64,000 nucleotides of DNA from Alkalilimnicola ehrlichii (GTDB taxonomy: Bacteria > Pseudomonadota > Gammaproteobacteria > Nitrococcales > AK92): NCBI RefSeq assembly GCF_003399765.1, contig NZ_NFZV01000002.1:62001-126000 (forward strand). The letters are read 5' to 3'. Below are positions 47,787-57,010 of this stretch, piece after piece. The stretch's first letter is position 1, and each line of letters begins with the position of its first letter. The notes under the pieces were generated by a model that was not told the origin of the DNA, made no database searches, and saw only the letters and a list, made by a program, of their open reading frames with translations. A program made the translations under genes and the position numbers.

Positions 47787-47832
47787 AAGCCTACGACTCA
47801 GGCCCGCGAACGCCTAAGCGACAAAACGGAAG

Positions 47833-47863
47833 GAGGCCCTGTATTCACCGGGCCTCTTTTTTT
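47833..47863 (+). terminator. Intrinsic terminator of glcB
   Basis: GAGGCCC (47833-47839) pairs with GGGCCTC (47850-47856) around a 10-base loop, followed directly by seven T. Confidence 0.92.
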
Positions 47864-47898
47864 GGTTCATTTCGGTTTGGCGGGGGCCTGCCCAGGAG

Positions 47899-47965
47899 GG
47901 CGAAACAGGACGCTATATACCACGACAGGCAATAGCGAGCCCATAAACACAATCCCACCAAAGCA
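47899..47965. repeat. Dispersed intergenic element, copy B
   Basis: GGCGAAACAGGACGCTAT (47899-47916) is identical to copy A at 22742. ACAGGCAATAGCGA and CATAAACACAATCCCACCAAA then match copy A with few changes. CGCTAT and ATAGCG can pair around a 15-base loop in both. Located 114 bp before the GGDEF gene. Confidence 0.6.
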
Positions 47966-48012
47966 CAACGAACCTTTTTTGCGCACTGTATGGCCTCATC
48001 ACAAATAATGCT

Positions 48013-48912
48013 ATGAGAACGTCCGCCAACGCACCCGCGCAAGAAGCGCTGCTAAACAACATCACTGCCGCCTTGTCGCTTTCGATCTGGATTCTCGACA
48101 GCGATGGACGCTTTGTTGAACAGGTCGGCAAAAGCAACGCCGAGGTAGATCCTTTTACTCGCTCCCCACAGGGGCAGCGCCTTGATCAACTATTGCCGCG
48201 AGAGACCGTAGCCGAGGGCTCCGCCGCCCTCAGGGCTGCACTGATCGACGGCGCGACGCAAACCCTCTCCTACCGTCGCCCTGCGGACGATACCAAGCCG
48301 GAGCGCTGGTTCGAGCTGCAACTTACGCCCTTGCCTCCCACTACCGACACCCGAGCACCTCGCCTTAGTTGCCTGATACGCGATGTCTCAGGTTACAAAT
48401 CGTTGCAAAACGACCTGGAGGCTGCCCGGGTTCTAGATCCGCTCACCGGCGTCCATAACCAACGCCACTTCATGAGTGTGCTGGATGCGGAGATCAAACG
48501 CCAGGAACGCTACAAGGAGCCCGTATCGCTCCTACTACTGGAGGTCGAACACTTCGAAGCCTTTCGCGAGGCCTACGGCGAGGAGACAGTTAATAGCTGC
48601 TTACAGGAAGTTGCACGCCTGATCCGGCAACAACTTCGGCATAGCGATATCCTAGCGCGTCTGGAAGAGGCCGAATTCGGCATTCTACTTATTAATACCC
48701 CGCTAGGATTGGCTAAGGAAGTGGCCGAACGCGTGCGCCGCCGTATAGCGCGAACGCCGGTAACCCTCCGCAACAAAACCCTACGCCTTACCGTCACCGG
48801 CGGCGTCACGGCCCATCGAGAAGGCGACTCGGCGTCATCCTTACTTTGGCGCACGGAAGAAGCCTTATTTCACAGCGAAACAGAGGGACGCAGCGGCATC
48901 CGGGTTACGTGA
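48013..48912 (+). CDS. PAS-GGDEF protein with degenerate GGDEF motif
   Basis: 299 residues. A PAS-like domain (about 15-135: LSLSIWILDSDGRFVEQVG, CLIRDVSGYKSLQNDLE) precedes a GGDEF domain that starts DPLTGVHNQRHFMSVLD. The active-site motif reads RLEEAEFGILL (residues 218-222 EEAEF instead of GGDEF), so cyclase activity is unlikely. It may act as a sensor or regulator. It lies directly upstream of the structured RNA leader and the GGDEF-EAL gene, suggesting a c-di-GMP module. Confidence 0.88.
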   Translation: MRTSANAPAQEALLNNITAALSLSIWILDSDGRFVEQVGKSNAEVDPFTRSPQGQRLDQLLPRETVAEGSAALRAALIDGATQTLSYRRPADDTKPERWFELQLTPLPPTTDTRAPRLSCLIRDVSGYKSLQNDLEAARVLDPLTGVHNQRHFMSVLDAEIKRQERYKEPVSLLLLEVEHFEAFREAYGEETVNSCLQEVARLIRQQLRHSDILARLEEAEFGILLINTPLGLAKEVAERVRRRIARTPVTLRNKTLRLTVTGGVTAHREGDSASSLLWRTEEALFHSETEGRSGIRVT

Positions 48913-49017
48913 CAAAAGTGGCGCATAAGTTCGTTTTTTATCTTTAAGAAAATCACGCGACAAAAACACAAAATGCCGCAAAACACTTGCCGCTATTTAG
49001 TGCTAGCCTTAAAGGAG

Positions 49018-49174
49018 ACACTAATTTATTCCTTAGGATCTCTGCGAGACCTGAGGCGTGTCGTGGCAAGGCATTGCTCGCCGGTAACGGCCGTGTCGTC
49101 CTAGGCAAAAGCGACAACACCGGCACGGTGCGCCTCAGGCCCGCCCGAAAGGGCCGCGAGGAATAAATCAGTGT
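49018..49174 (+). ncRNA. Candidate structured RNA (multibranch) upstream of the GGDEF-EAL gene
   Basis: The closing stem P1 has 15 pairs and one A-C mismatch: ACACT-A-ATTTATTCCT (49018-49033) with AGGAATAAAT-C-AGTGT (49159-49174). Inside it are hairpin TCTC/GAGA (49039-49049) and stem P2 CCTGAGGCG/CGCCTCAGG, a perfect 9 bp (49050-49058 with 49131-49139). P2 closes over GCAA/TTGC, GCCG-GTAA-CGGC (GNRA loop, 49080-49091), TGTCG/CGACA and CACCG-GCA-CGGTG (49118-49130). A last hairpin GCCC-GAAA-GGGC (GNRA loop, 49143-49154) follows P2. Nested stems and two GNRA loops speak for a functional RNA. No known riboswitch consensus is recognised, and no protein is encoded here. Confidence 0.6.
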
Positions 49175-49204
49175 TCCACTAAACGATTCTCTTATAACGA
49201 CAGG

Positions 49205-49397
49205 AGGGGGAAGCCCCCTTGAACAACCGGCGCTACCAATTAAGCTGCCCACCTACCAAAGGCACAAGAGGGCTACTCGGGCCGGCTTAATCGAAGTAAC
49301 TCGCCGACGCAGACACGAGTGACGTGACCCATTCGTAGGGGGCCAGTCGCCATGCCAGTAGGCACGACGGCCTAGCAAAAGGGGGGAAACCCAACGC
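49205..49397 (+). promoter_or_regulatory. Second part of the structured leader of the GGDEF-EAL gene
   Basis: Hairpin AGGGGG-AAG-CCCCCT (49205-49219). Then a nested domain: CGGCG (49228-49232) with CGCCG (49302-49306), enclosing ATTAAGC (49239-49245) with GCTTAAT (49285-49291). Then a 12-bp hairpin with small bulges, GGCC-GTCG-TGCC / GGCA-CGAC-GGCC (49341-49372). Just before the start codon, CCC at 49390-49392 can pair either with the upstream G run (GGGGGG-AAA-CCC, covering the ribosome-binding site) or with GGG after the ATG. This is a possible on/off switch for translation. Confidence 0.5.
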
Positions 49398-51705
49398 ATG
49401 GGAAAAAAATAACAGAACAAACAAACTATAAGCACTACAACGGTACAGCGTTCCGCTTGGCAGCAGCGTTTCTCGCGATAGCGCTCGTCTGGATTTTCGC
49501 TTCGGATTGGGCGTTAGCGTATTTCATCGACGACCCGGCACTCATGACGAAAGCGCAGAACCTAAAGGGCGGCAGCTTTGTCATCGTTACCGGGATGATG
49601 GTGTTCTTCTTATCCCGCAATGCCTTACGCAAGCGCGATCAGCAACTAGCGTTCCTCGAAAGCGAGCGCAAACGCTTTCAAGTAACGTTCGACGATGCGC
49701 CGGTAGGCATCTCCCACATGACACTGGACCTTCGCTATACCTGGGTCAACCGGGCCCAACTCGCCCTAACCCCACTAGACATCGATGCCCTAGAGCAACA
49801 CGGGCCGGAAGAAGTCACCCACCCGCTGGATTGGGAGCGCGAACTGCCGGAGCTGGAGCAACTTCGCCGTGGCGAAATCAATCACTATTCGATCGAAAAC
49901 GCCTCCTACGCCGGAGCGGTCGCTACGCCTGGTGCTGGGTACGACGATCTCTGATTCGCACGCCGGACGGCCAACCCTCCTTCATCCTTACGGTAACAAC
50001 CGATATCTCCGGCCGTCGTCGCACCCAAGAGGCCCTCCAGCAAGCAGCCAATACCCTCGCCAATCTGCAAGAAGCCGTGCTGGTCACCGACGGTAACGGC
50101 ACCATACTGCGCGTTAATCCCGCATTCAGCCGCACCACCGGCTTCGGTCTTGACGAACTGAGTCCGAAATCTTGGCGGCATTTGCTCGATACCACCTATA
50201 CCGATCGCGAAACCCTAAGAGAAGTCTTGCGTGCACGCAAAGGCAACCAATACTGGCGCGGCGAGCTGTGGTGCCGACGCAAAGACCAAGCCTCCTTCCC
50301 CGCCTTGGTCAGCCTATCCACCTATCACGACCCGCTGATCTCCGAAGCGCGCTACATCATCGTCTTCAGCGACATCAGCCACTACAAACAGGCCCAAGCG
50401 AAACTGGCTTTTCTGTCCAAGCATGACCCACTCACCGGCCTGAGCAACCGGGATCAGTTCCGCTTCGTGCTCAGTCACCGCCTGGACACCGGCAACCCGA
50501 GCAACCTCTGGATCTACTGCATCGGCCTGGATCGTTTCAAATCGATCAACAGCTCGCTAGGGGACGATGCCGGCGACCAGATTCTCCAACAAGTCGGCAA
50601 ACGCCTGCTAACCTTGGTCGGAGTAGAGCACTTAGCTCGGCTAGGTAACGACGAATTCGCCGTACTTACCGAAGCGCTGGAAGATGCCGAGGAACAGGCC
50701 TCGCATTTTGCCATGCAGCTGCAATCGATACTTGCCGAACCCTATGAAATCGACGGCCGCCCCTTGTTCCTAACCGCCGGGGTCGGGGTTGCCCACTACC
50801 CTGACGACGGCGCCCAAGCCGACGACTTGCTGCAGGCCGCACAAGCGGCCATGGCGCAGGCCAAACAGTCAGGCCGGCAAGGGCTAAAGTTCTTCTCCGC
50901 CGAGCTAACGCAGGAAGCCCGAAGCCACATCGATATGATCGGGCATCTGCGCGGTGCCCGCGAACGTGGCGAATTCACCCTCTTCTATCAACCTCGGCTT
51001 GCCGACGGCTCCGACCAACTCGCGGTTGAGGCTCTGATTCGCTGGCAATCGCCGGAACTAGGCTGGGTGTCTCCCGGCGAGTTCATACCGCTCGCCGAAG
51101 ATACCGGCTTAATTGGCGATATCGGTCGCTGGGTATTACATGAAGCCTGTCGCCAAGGCGCGTATTGGAACGATCATAGCTTACCGGTTCGGATCAGTAT
51201 CAATCTATCGGTCGAGCAGCTACGCCATGCCGATATCGTCGACGATGTGTGCCAAGCCTTAGAAGCTTCCGCCCTGCCCCCGGAACTGTTAGAACTGGAA
51301 ATCACCGAAACCATGATGGCGGCCGATCCGGAAGCCATTATCACCCTGCTGCGAGCATTAAAAAACTTAGGCGTAAGTCTCGCTGTCGACGACTTCGGCA
51401 CCGGCTATTCTTCAATGAACTATCTCAAGCGCTTCCCGCTCGATTACTTAAAGATCGACCGCTCGTTCATAGAAGGTATTCCTGCCGACCCCGACGATTG
51501 TGCGATCATTCGCGCCATTGTCGCCCTCGCGCAGGGGCTGAAAGTACGCACCGTCGCCGAAGGCGTAGAAACGCCGGATCAACTCGCCTATCTGCGCGCG
51601 CTCGGCGTGGATGAGATCCAAGGTTTTCTCATCGCTCGACCGGCACCGGCCGACGACACAGAAACCTTTCTTCGCTCCCGCGAACCGCAGGCCCACAGCA
51701 ACTAG
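49398..51705 (+). CDS. Membrane PAS-PAS-GGDEF-EAL protein, probable c-di-GMP phosphodiesterase, two frameshifts
   Basis: Repaired length 769 residues. Two membrane helices (about 20-38 and 52-72) are followed by two PAS domains (about 85-205, 215-335), GGDEF (about 345-505) and EAL (about 515-765). The GGDEF motif is [10 protein letters not shown] (second Gly replaced by Asn), so cyclase activity is doubtful. EAL keeps [41 protein letters not shown] and VAEGVET, so hydrolysis of c-di-GMP is likely. A break in the A4 run at 49896-49899 separates IEN from [19 protein letters not shown]-type sequence. A second, in the A7 run at 49403-49409, separates the ATG at 49398 from [20 protein letters not shown]. 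The alternative is a TTG start at 49457, which would cut into the first helix. Confidence 0.88.
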
Positions 51706-51827
51706 TGGTCGATCGCCTTTCGCCTTGCCGGTTCGGCGGGCCGGAGAACGCAGCAACAAAAAACCGCCGCCTGGCACCCATAGCCAAACGACGGTTCTGC
51801 GCGCAAGCGGACAAGGAGCCTGAGCGA

Positions 51828-53492
51828 CTACTTCTTAGCCGCCCACTCCTGCTCCTGCAAAGCACGCCACATCAACTTTCCGGTGGGCGATTTCGGCAGC
51901 TCGTCGACGATCTCCACGATCTCCGGCACCTTGTAGGCCGCCATTTCCGACTTACACCAGTCGACGATATCCTGCTCGGACACGTTCTCCCGCTCATCCG
52001 CCCGCAGAACGACACAGGCCTTCACCGTCTCGCCGCGCCGCGGATGCGGGCTGGAGATCACACACACCTCTTGAATGGAGGGGTGGCGATACATCAACGA
52101 CTCCACTTCCGACGGCCACACCTTGTAGCCGGACACATTCACCATCCGCTTCACGCGATCGACCAGGAAGAAATAGCCATCCTCGTCGTAATAACCGAGG
52201 TCGCCGGTACGGAAAAAGCGCTTACCGTCGAATTGAACGAAAGCCGCTTCGGTTTCTTCCGGACGGTTCCAGTAGCCTTTGAACACACCCGGCCCGCTGA
52301 TGATGATCTCGCCGGTCTCGCCAGGCTCAAGCTCCTTGAGCGTATCCAGGTCCACCACTCGCGTATCGACGTTGGGGATGGGCACACCCAGACATTGCGG
52401 CTTGGGCTTATCCCGAGGATTAATTAAGGTCGACGCCATCGTCTCCGACAAGCCATAACCCTCGATGTAGTCGAGCCCCGTCAATTGCTTGAGCTTGGCA
52501 CCGATTGCCTCCGGCATAGCCGCACCGCCGCCGCTGATACTGTTCAAACTGCTGAGGTCGTAGTTCGCAATGTCGGGGTCGGCCAGCAAATCGATCGCCA
52601 TAGTAACGATATTACGCCAGCTGGTGACTTTATAGCGCTGGATCAACTCGGCCGCGACACGACGATCCCAACGCGTCATCAGCACCATCAGGCCACCGTT
52701 GTAAATCGCCGAGTTCATGGACGTCTGCATACCCGTCACATGGAAAAACGGCAAGGTCGCTAAGGTCACCGATTCCGAAGTACTCGGCAACCACACCAAG
52801 CCGGCCACAATCGGCGCCATCACCGAGCGGTGGGTGTGAGCACAACCTTTAGGCGCGCCCGTCGTTCCCGAGCTATAGGGGAATACCGCATAATCTTCCG
52901 GCTCGGCCAAATGCGGCCCCGGCCGATGGCCGGCTGCCAAACAATCGGTCCAGGCGTGTACGCCTGCCTGCGTAATCGACTTCGCCGGCATGGCTACTTC
53001 GGCCGGCAAGTTGAGATCGGTCTCTTTGCGCACATACTCGCTGTACGCCGTCACGATGGCGTGCTTTAACGCCTCGCTACCGACCAGCGGCGACAATTGC
53101 GGGAATAACTCCTGCCCGCAAATGCAGACCGTAGCCCCCGTGTCCTTCAGATAGTGCTCAAGCTCGGCCGTCCGGTTCATCGGATTAACCGGCACCACCA
53201 CCGCATCGGCGCGCAGAATCGCGTAATAGGCGATCACATACTGTGGCGAGTTCTGCATATAAAGCAGCACACGCTCGCCCCGAGCGACCCCCAGATGCTG
53301 TAAGTAACCTGCCAGCGCCTCGACCTCGCTATGCAGCTCACCGTAAGTCATCGTCGAGTCGTAATAGACGATGGCATCCTTACTCGGATAGCGGAGCGCA
53401 GTAATCTGGAGGTTGGTGTAGACGCTGGTCTCCGGCACCGTCAGGCTCCGGGGAGCGTATTCCGGCCAAACCTTATAGTGACGATCGAACAT
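51828..53492 (-). CDS. Long-chain fatty-acid--CoA ligase-type acyl-CoA synthetase
   Basis: 554 residues. The AMP-binding P-loop is PYSSGTTGAPKGCAHTHRS (about residues 197-215). Later motifs are EGYGLSETMAS, the ATP-motif RFFRTGDLGYYDEDGYFFLV and KRMVNVSGYKVWPSEVE. The C-terminal PKSPTGKLMWRALQ holds the catalytic lysine. It activates a carboxylic acid (probably a fatty acid) to its CoA thioester; chain preference is not visible. It is divergent from the GbsR-type gene, and the TGAAA/TTTCA repeat lies between them. A strong purine-rich ribosome-binding site precedes the ATG. Confidence 0.92.
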   Translation of the reverse strand: MFDRHYKVWPEYAPRSLTVPETSVYTNLQITALRYPSKDAIVYYDSTMTYGELHSEVEALAGYLQHLGVARGERVLLYMQNSPQYVIAYYAILRADAVVVPVNPMNRTAELEHYLKDTGATVCICGQELFPQLSPLVGSEALKHAIVTAYSEYVRKETDLNLPAEVAMPAKSITQAGVHAWTDCLAAGHRPGPHLAEPEDYAVFPYSSGTTGAPKGCAHTHRSVMAPIVAGLVWLPSTSESVTLATLPFFHVTGMQTSMNSAIYNGGLMVLMTRWDRRVAAELIQRYKVTSWRNIVTMAIDLLADPDIANYDLSSLNSISGGGAAMPEAIGAKLKQLTGLDYIEGYGLSETMASTLINPRDKPKPQCLGVPIPNVDTRVVDLDTLKELEPGETGEIIISGPGVFKGYWNRPEETEAAFVQFDGKRFFRTGDLGYYDEDGYFFLVDRVKRMVNVSGYKVWPSEVESLMYRHPSIQEVCVISSPHPRRGETVKACVVLRADERENVSEQDIVDWCKSEMAAYKVPEIVEIVDELPKSPTGKLMWRALQEQEWAAKK

Positions 53493-53740
53493 GAGCCTCT
53501 TTCTTCTCCTCGGTTTTCGTTCGACTTAAAGGCCGCCTGCTAGCTCGATTGAAGGCAACTAACCGACCGGTCGTCTGAATATATTGCCAGCGCAGCAGCG
53601 CCGGCACATACCCCTTTCCAAAACTCAGCATCAGGCAACCACGGAGAGCCGATTCAGTGCATCCAGACGTGGCCAATGGACGATATCCAGCCCGTCGCCG
53701 GCGCGCATACAAGATCGCACTTGACCTGCTGCGCGTCAAT

Positions 53741-53770
53741 ATAATGAAACCTAATTTCACATAATGAAAC
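53741..53770. promoter_or_regulatory. Three alternating TGAAA/TTTCA half-sites upstream of the GbsR-type regulator
   Basis: ATAATGAAAC occurs twice, at 53741-53750 and 53761-53770, exactly 20 bp apart. TTTCA (53754-53758) sits between them, creating the palindromes TGAAACCTAATTTCA and TTTCACATAATGAAA. The 20-bp period places the sites on the same DNA face. Probable operator in the spacer between acyl-CoA synthetase and gbsR/cioAB. Confidence 0.6.
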
Positions 53771-53884
53771 GGTAAAACGCCCTTTTACAATAATTCATAG
53801 CATGCTAATGAACTTCAATATTGCGCACATACCAAATTTTCTGTACTTTCTGTCTTGACTGAAATCAATGACAGAGGTGGTTCG

Positions 53885-54481
53885 ATGGAACTCCCGCCGC
53901 TAAAGCAAGCCTTCGTACTGCACTTTGGGGAAATGGGCAGCCGCTGGGGTATCAACCGCACGGTTGGTCAGATCTACGCCCTGCTCTTCCTCTCCGACCG
54001 CCCCCTCAACGCCGAAGAGATCACGGCCACCCTGGGCGTCTCTCGTTCTAACGTTAGCATGGGTTTGAAGGAGTTAGACGCTTGGCGTCTCGTCCACCGC
54101 CGCCACCTGCCGGATGACCGCCGCGAGTACTTCGAAGCCCCCGACGACATCTGGAAAATCCTGCGCACGCTGGCCGAGGAACGACGCAAACGGGAGATCG
54201 ACCCCACCCTGTCTATGCTGCGCGATGTATTGATGGAGTCGCCCACCACCGCCGAAGAACGCCACGCCCAAGCAAAGATGCGCGAGATGCACGACCTCAT
54301 CGAGCTCGTCACCCGCTGGTCGGACGACGTCTTCCGTCTCGACAACGACAGCTTGCAGCAGCTACTCAGTCTCGGCGCCAAAGTCTCCCGCCTGCTGGAG
54401 ATGAAGAACAAAGTGACGAACATCGCCAGCGGCAAATGGCGCCGCGAAGAAAACGGCAACGATAACGCCACCGACGACTAA
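53885..54481 (+). CDS. GbsR/MarR-type HTH transcriptional regulator
   Basis: 198 residues from the ATG at 53885. The winged-helix part reads GQIYALLFLSDRPLNAEEIT, then LGVSRSNVSMGLKELDAWRL and a wing with HRRHLPDDRREYFEAPDD. Helices for dimerisation follow, with a basic/acidic tail. GbsR-family proteins are known as repressors sensing small molecules (choline in Bacillus). Here the gene stands directly before the cytochrome bd genes, so control of the oxidase is likely but inferred. AGAGGTGG precedes the start. Confidence 0.85.
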   Translation: MELPPLKQAFVLHFGEMGSRWGINRTVGQIYALLFLSDRPLNAEEITATLGVSRSNVSMGLKELDAWRLVHRRHLPDDRREYFEAPDDIWKILRTLAEERRKREIDPTLSMLRDVLMESPTTAEERHAQAKMREMHDLIELVTRWSDDVFRLDNDSLQQLLSLGAKVSRLLEMKNKVTNIASGKWRREENGNDNATDD

Positions 54482-54543
54482 ACACCGTCAGCGCCGCAGC
54501 CGCGGCGCTCCCCAATAGCCGATAGGATCTGCGAGGAGTCGAT

Positions 54544-55899
54544 ATGCTGGACGCCCTCTTGTTAGCGCGTATCCAATTCGCGGCTAACATCACTTTTCAC
54601 ATTCTGTTCCCCACCATCACCATCGCGCTGGCGTGGTTGCTGCTGTTTTTCAAGCTGCGCTTCAACGCCACCGGAGACGAGAAGTGGATGGAGAACTACC
54701 GCTTCTGGGTGAAAATTTTCGCGGTGAGCTTCGCGCTGGGCGTGGTCAGCGGAATCACCATGTCGTTCCAGTTCGGCACCAACTGGCCCGGCTTCATGGA
54801 AACCGTCGGCAACATTGCCGGCCCGCTACTGTCGTTCGAGATTCTCTCTGCCTTCTTCTTCGAAGCGACCTTCCTCGCCATTATGCTGTTCGGCTACGGC
54901 CGTGTTTCCAACCGCGTTCATACTGTCTCCACGCTGATTGTCGCCATCGGCACGACCTTATCGGCGTTCTGGATCATGGTGCTCAGCGCCTGGATGCACG
55001 TGCCGGTCGGCTTCGAGATGATCGACGGCCAAGCCCACCCCACCAGCTGGCTGGAAATCGTCTTCAACCCTTCGCTGGGTTATCGTCTCACGCACATGCT
55101 AATTGCCTCCGGACTCACCGCCGCTTTCCTCATCGCCGGCATATCGGCCTATCGTTGGCTGCGCGGCGATCGCACTCAGGGCGTTAACGCCGGCCTTAAG
55201 ACCGGCGTTTTCCTCGCCGCCGCACTGATCCCCGTGCAGATCTTCGTCGGCGACCTGCACGGCTTACACACCATGGAACATCAACCGGCCAAAGTCGCCG
55301 CCATCGAGGGCGTCTGGGAAACCCAGCGCGGCGCCCCCTTGCTACTGTTCGCACTGCCTGACGAAGAAGCGCGCGAAAACCGCTTCCCCATCGGCATACC
55401 CTACGGGGCAAGCCTCATCCTCAAGCACGACCCGCACGGCGAGATCCTCGGTCTCAACGAGTTCGAAGGCGAACACCCGCCGGTCGCGCCCGTGTTCTGG
55501 AGCTTCCGCATCATGGTCGGGGTCGGCCTGCTCATGCTCATCGTCGCCTGGACGGCGGCCTGGCAGCTCTGGCGCCGCGGCGACGTTAGCCGCCGTATGG
55601 CACAAGTACTGCTCGGCATGACCTTCTCCGGCTGGGTTGCCACCGTCGCCGGTTGGTACGTCACCGAAATCGGCCGCCAGCCGTGGCTAGTACAAGGCGT
55701 GCTCACCACGGCCGACGCCGCCGGCCCCGTACCCGCGGGAATGATCGGCACCACACTTGCCATGTACCTCACGCTGTACGCGGTACTGCTAACCGTCTAC
55801 ATCGGCGTCATCTTCCACCTCGCCCGCAAAGGCGCTCCGGCCGCCACAACGCGCGACACCGACGCCGCCGACGGCAATGCCGTCCCCTCGCAGGCCTAA
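54544..55899 (+). CDS. cydA: Cytochrome bd ubiquinol oxidase subunit I, cyanide-insensitive (CioA) type
   Basis: 451 residues with about nine membrane helices. It oxidises ubiquinol and reduces O2 to water at hemes b558, b595 and d. Heme-ligand and channel segments are seen in ARIQFAANITFHILFP (His near residue 19), SFQFGTNWPGFMETVG, FFFEATFLAIMLFGY and GDLHGLHTMEHQPAK. GWYVTEIGRQPWLVQG is typical. The periplasmic Q-loop is short, as in CIO-type enzymes rather than E. coli CydA. GAGGAG precedes the ATG. The next gene is 18 bp away. Confidence 0.95.
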   Translation: MLDALLLARIQFAANITFHILFPTITIALAWLLLFFKLRFNATGDEKWMENYRFWVKIFAVSFALGVVSGITMSFQFGTNWPGFMETVGNIAGPLLSFEILSAFFFEATFLAIMLFGYGRVSNRVHTVSTLIVAIGTTLSAFWIMVLSAWMHVPVGFEMIDGQAHPTSWLEIVFNPSLGYRLTHMLIASGLTAAFLIAGISAYRWLRGDRTQGVNAGLKTGVFLAAALIPVQIFVGDLHGLHTMEHQPAKVAAIEGVWETQRGAPLLLFALPDEEARENRFPIGIPYGASLILKHDPHGEILGLNEFEGEHPPVAPVFWSFRIMVGVGLLMLIVAWTAAWQLWRRGDVSRRMAQVLLGMTFSGWVATVAGWYVTEIGRQPWLVQGVLTTADAAGPVPAGMIGTTLAMYLTLYAVLLTVYIGVIFHLARKGAPAATTRDTDAADGNAVPSQA

Positions 55900-55917
55900 G
55901 ACGTAAGGAGTTAACCC

Positions 55918-56928
55918 ATGGATTTTCCAGCCACCAGTGAATGGCTACCGGTCGCCTTCCTCCTACTGCTTGGCGTCTCGGTCTTGATATACGTGATCTT
56001 GGACGGTTTCGACCTCGGCGTCGGCATGCTGCTCGGGCAAACGCCCGACGACCACGAGAAGGACCTGATGGTCGCATCGATCGGCCCGTTCTGGGACGCT
56101 AACGAAACCTGGCTGGTGCTTGCCGTCGGCATTGTGCTGGTCGCCTTTCCCATGGCCCAAGGCGAGATCCTCACCGCGCTCTACCTGCCCGTCGCAATCA
56201 TGCTCGGCGGGTTGATCTTGCGCGGAGTCGCCTTCGACTTCCGGGTTAAAGTACCGGCTGAGCGTAAATGGCGCTGGAACCTCGCCTTCACCGTCGGCTC
56301 CTGGATCGCCGCCCTGGCGCAAGGCTACATGCTCGGCCGTTACGTCATGGGATTGGAGTCCTCGCTACGGGCGGAGCTGTTCGCTGCCGGCACCGCAGTC
56401 TGCGTGGCCGCTGCCTACCGCTTTATCGGCGCCGCCTGGTTAATCTATAAAACCCACGGGGGCTTACAACAAAAGTCCCTCACCTGGGCGCGCCAGAGCC
56501 TGTTACTCACCGGCATCGGCCTGATTGCCGTGTCGGTGGGTACGCCGCTGTTCAGCCAGCACGTCTTCGATGTCTGGTTCAGCCTGCCGAACCTATTCTT
56601 GCTCGCTCCGATTCCGATCATGACCTTCACCCTGGTCGGCGTGCTGCTGGTACTGTTACGGAAAATGCCGTTCCGCCGCGACGCCTATGCCTGGCTGCCC
56701 TTCGCCGGCGCGGTAGCGATCTTCGTGCTCGCCTTCCACGGTTTAGCGTTCAGCTTCTACCCCTACATCGTGCTGGACCAAATGACCATCTGGGAGGCCG
56801 CCGCCGCACCCGGCTCGCTGATGCTGATCTTCATCGGCGCCATGATCCAATTGCCGATTCTCGCGGCCTGCACCCTTTTCGTGCATCGCGTGTTTGGAGG
56901 CAAGGCAACCAAGCTGGAATATTACTAA
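55918..56928 (+). CDS. cydB: Cytochrome bd ubiquinol oxidase subunit II (CioB type)
   Basis: 336 residues with about eight membrane helices. Conserved VILDGFDLGVGMLLG and GPFWDANETWLVLAVG in the first third identify CydB/CioB. Partner of the preceding subunit. AAGGAG precedes the start. No cydX-like small gene or cydDC follows. A hairpin terminator lies about 80 bp downstream. Confidence 0.95.
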   Translation: MDFPATSEWLPVAFLLLLGVSVLIYVILDGFDLGVGMLLGQTPDDHEKDLMVASIGPFWDANETWLVLAVGIVLVAFPMAQGEILTALYLPVAIMLGGLILRGVAFDFRVKVPAERKWRWNLAFTVGSWIAALAQGYMLGRYVMGLESSLRAELFAAGTAVCVAAAYRFIGAAWLIYKTHGGLQQKSLTWARQSLLLTGIGLIAVSVGTPLFSQHVFDVWFSLPNLFLLAPIPIMTFTLVGVLLVLLRKMPFRRDAYAWLPFAGAVAIFVLAFHGLAFSFYPYIVLDQMTIWEAAAAPGSLMLIFIGAMIQLPILAACTLFVHRVFGGKATKLEYY

Positions 56929-57010
56929 GCTTAGCGGGGGTGGGGTTGTAGGCGGCGACAGGGCTTGGGGGGCATGGGTTACCGTGTGACAGGGGCGCCG
57001 CCTAGGGGAA

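Noticed and set aside
49216-49260. On the minus strand, a stretch resembling a tRNA D-arm (GCTTAATTGGTAGC).
   Set aside because: No T-arm, no matching 7-bp acceptor stem and no fitting anticodon arm could be found, so it is not called a tRNA.
49018-49400. Known c-di-GMP (GEMM) riboswitch or retron RNA.
   Set aside because: The GEMM core bases are absent on both strands, and no reverse transcriptase lies nearby to support a retron despite the long terminal pairing.
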